NCBI GenBank assembly: GCA_018056765.1
Contig: JAGPFA010000005.1
Location: 19,539 to 83,538, forward strand
DNA: 64,000 nucleotides
Direction: 5' to 3'
Source: Syntrophaceae bacterium
Lineage (GTDB): Bacteria; Desulfobacterota; Syntrophia; Syntrophales; Smithellaceae
The notes under the pieces are model-generated. The model made no database searches. It saw only the letters and a list, made by a program, of their open reading frames with translations, and was not told where the DNA came from. The translations under genes were made by a program, and so were the position numbers. Of this stretch, positions 63,434-64,000 are shown piece by piece. Numbering within the stretch: the first letter of the stretch is position 1; every line of letters begins with the position of its first letter.

Positions 63434-64000
63434 ATGGCACGAAACACCAAAAATATCTACCCCGACAAATCAGTCGAACGTATTTTAGTTATTGCAGGCA
63501 GGATCCCTTTTGTCCTGACAATTATGGCATTCTTGCTTATCATAGCAGGTGCGCTTTCCTACTATATTCATTTCATGAAAGGCATAAAACAAGGCGGGTG
63601 GATATACAGGCTATTTTTCCTGGGGGGTGAATGGAATATCCCCACTTATTTTTCCGTAATTTTGCTGTTGGGAGCCTTTGCCCTGCTTTTGTTTATCAGC
63701 ACGGCTGAAAAGAAAAGAAAGTCTGCCTATCTACTGCACTGGCGAGTGCTTACAGGCGGTTTTTTACTGATGGCCGCCGATGAGTTGCTTTATTTCCATG
63801 AAAAATTGGGACTCTTCTTACATGAACTTATAAAGTGTGAATCTTACGGCTTGTTTTACTACATCTGGGTTATCGTCGCGATTCCAATCGTTATTTTGCT
63901 CGCGGTTTTTTTTACCCGGTTCATCTGGAATCTTCCAGGAAGAACCAGGATCATTTTCGTGGTTTCCGGTATTGTATATCTGACAGGGGCTGTCGGTTTT
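63434..64000 (+). CDS. Unknown multi-pass membrane protein, 3' end missing
   Basis: An open frame of 189 codons runs from the ATG to the window edge. It begins MARNTKNIYPDKSVERIL and shows at least five hydrophobic segments, with a polar motif AADELLYFHEKLG between the third and fourth. Acidic-His motifs of this kind (DE...HE) occur in several uncharacterised bacterial membrane proteins, but I cannot name a family. There is no strong ribosome site. Codon use looks like that of its neighbours. Confidence 0.65.
   Translation, partial: MARNTKNIYPDKSVERILVIAGRIPFVLTIMAFLLIIAGALSYYIHFMKGIKQGGWIYRLFFLGGEWNIPTYFSVILLLGAFALLLFISTAEKKRKSAYLLHWRVLTGGFLLMAADELLYFHEKLGLFLHELIKCESYGLFYYIWVIVAIPIVILLAVFFTRFIWNLPGRTRIIFVVSGIVYLTGAVGF

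Overview
The window looks like a chromosomal segment of a Gram-negative, mostly anaerobic bacterium of the Desulfobacterota (former Deltaproteobacteria). A Syntrophales/Smithella-like member is my best guess, but this is inference from gene content, not a computed placement. Supporting signs are an LL-diaminopimelate aminotransferase (DapL) lysine route, a B12-dependent ribonucleotide reductase, a membrane-bound NrfHA cytochrome c nitrite reductase, thiolase and CoA-transferase genes, a complete-looking type II secretion operon, an LptE outer-membrane lipoprotein and a Ser/Thr kinase-phosphatase-FHA cassette. No prophage, insertion sequence or CRISPR array was seen.

Layout. 1-3.5 kb (minus strand): the rod-shape operon mreB-mreC-mreD-mrdA, with mrdA cut by the window edge. 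3.6-9 kb (plus): a PpiD-like periplasmic chaperone, tRNA-Ala(GGC) and tRNA-Leu(CAA), a protein leucyltransferase, a short-chain dehydrogenase and a radical SAM protein with unusual cysteine spacing. 9-17.7 kb: nrdJ behind a tandem NrdR operator, then minus-strand CoA-transferase, thiolase, a YchF-like GTPase, dapL and dapF. 17.8-32 kb (minus): a 14-gene type II secretion operon transcribed F-G-H-I-J-K-L-M-N-C-A-B-D-E. 32-34.5 kb (minus): a MinD-like ATPase, a degenerate J-domain/RodZ-type HTH fusion and a metallo-beta-lactamase-fold hydrolase.

34.7-48.5 kb (plus) is the most interesting part. A SpoIID-like protein without a signal peptide, an AmpG-like permease, a MurU-like nucleotidyltransferase and an AmgK-like sugar kinase are followed by two L,D-transpeptidases and an Lpp-like lipoprotein. 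After leuS-lptE come a double-glycosyltransferase/HIT-like (DUF4922-type) fusion and a leaderless M15-type peptidase. Together they read as an import, cytoplasmic breakdown and re-activation route for peptidoglycan sugars, next to enzymes that anchor the outer membrane to the wall.

48.5-64 kb: UDP-galactopyranose mutase, a SagB-type nitroreductase, an FMN-reductase-like flavoprotein, a potassium channel with RCK domains, nrfH-nrfA, a methyl-accepting chemotaxis protein with a sigma-28-like promoter, a Sel1-repeat lipoprotein, the kinase/PP2C/FHA operon, signal peptidase I and the start of an unknown membrane protein.

Two related palindromic elements of about 125 bp lie directly against the stop codons of dapL and gspF. 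They share a conserved core, but their outer arms and apical stems differ in sequence while still pairing. They are the best candidate here for an under-described DNA or RNA element.
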